Shown here piece after piece: positions 5,924 to 6,109 of a DNA stretch of 6,109 nt (the first letter of the stretch is position 1; each line of letters opens with the position of its first letter). The position numbers were made by a program, and so were the translations under genes. The notes under the pieces were generated by a model. It made no database searches, was not told the origin of the DNA, and saw only the letters and a program-made list of their open reading frames with translations. Source of the DNA: Friedmanniella sp. Lineage in GTDB: Bacteria > Actinomycetota > Actinomycetes > Propionibacteriales > Propionibacteriaceae. The DNA lies in assembly GCA_025964935.1 (NCBI GenBank), contig JAOPXW010000239.1:1-6109 (forward strand). Reading direction: 5' to 3'.

Positions 5924-6109
5924 TCAGGGTGCGGGCGGCCCACCCAGCAGCGTGAGCAGGTCCGGGCGCTCGAAGAACGCCGCCGCGCTGCGGGCAGTCG
6001 GCGACCCGAGATCGGGATCGGCCCCGGCCGCCACCAACACCCGCACCACGTCCTCGTAGCCCTTGAACACGGCGCCGGCCAGCGGGGTCTGCCCCCGGTC
6101 GTTGACCAC
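5924..6109 (-). CDS. Ankyrin-repeat protein, C-terminal fragment
   Basis: The last 61 residues of a protein whose 5' end lies beyond the right edge; the GTG codon at the window edge is probably internal. One canonical ankyrin repeat is visible: DRGQTPLAGAVFKGYEDVVR (residues 4-23) followed by VLVAAGADPDLGSPTA, which carries the TPL helix start, the VV-x-VLVAAGAD second helix and the beta-turn. The final part, RSAAAFFERPDLLTLLGG, looks like a shortened capping repeat. Ankyrin repeats mediate protein binding, and small actinobacterial ankyrin proteins are mostly of unknown role. The partner cannot be inferred here. The gene converges on the guanylyltransferase gene with the IS30 element between them. 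Confidence 0.85.
   Translation of the reverse strand: MVNDRGQTPLAGAVFKGYEDVVRVLVAAGADPDLGSPTARSAAAFFERPDLLTLLGGPPAP

Noticed and set aside
1..6109. Search for CRISPR arrays, retron/DGR-like repeats, toxin-antitoxin pairs, rRNA/tRNA genes or riboswitches.
   Set aside because: No regularly spaced repeats, no recognisable RNA gene and no defence-type protein motifs were seen. The only repeat structure found is the IS30 ends and the duplicated module in its transposase.

Overview
The window is GC-rich DNA with actinobacterial character: strong GC bias at third codon positions, GTG starts, apparent leaderless transcription, and a gene matching TIGR03089, a family known to me essentially from Actinomycetes, next to a GDP-mannose pyrophosphorylase. 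A member of the Propionibacteriales or a related order would fit, but the sequence does not decide the genus.

Layout. Positions 1-139 (minus) hold the N-terminus of a PIG-L/LmbE-type deacetylase that runs off the left edge. Diverging from it is a tightly coupled plus-strand pair: a polytopic flippase-like membrane protein of the lysylphosphatidylglycerol synthase TM/UPF0104 type (224-1270) and a GT4-type glycosyltransferase (1267-2400), overlapping by ATGA. Converging on these with only 9 bp between stop codons is a minus-strand TIGR03089 gene (2410-3156). This gene diverges from a plus-strand, single-domain mannose-1-phosphate guanylyltransferase (3260-4339), followed by a terminator-like hairpin. 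An IS30-family insertion sequence (about 4463-5880) comes next. Its minus-strand transposase keeps an intact DDE core but is split by one apparent single-base deletion at 5460/5461. The window ends with the C-terminal part of an ankyrin-repeat protein (5924-6109, minus), whose 5' end lies beyond the right edge.

How the genes work together. The guanylyltransferase makes GDP-mannose, the donor for mannosylated glycolipids, lipoglycans and glycoproteins. The glycosyltransferase, flippase-like protein and deacetylase look like parts for assembling, modifying and moving a sugar conjugate at the cell envelope. The exact product cannot be read from the sequence. The TIGR03089 protein looks like the N-terminal part of an acyl-adenylating enzyme without its ATP-binding loop, and its function is unknown.

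I found no clear sign of a wholly new system. The most distinctive points are the precisely placeable frameshift in the IS30 transposase, its duplicated N-terminal helix-turn-helix module, and three genes whose -10-like hexamers sit almost exactly where leaderless transcription would require.
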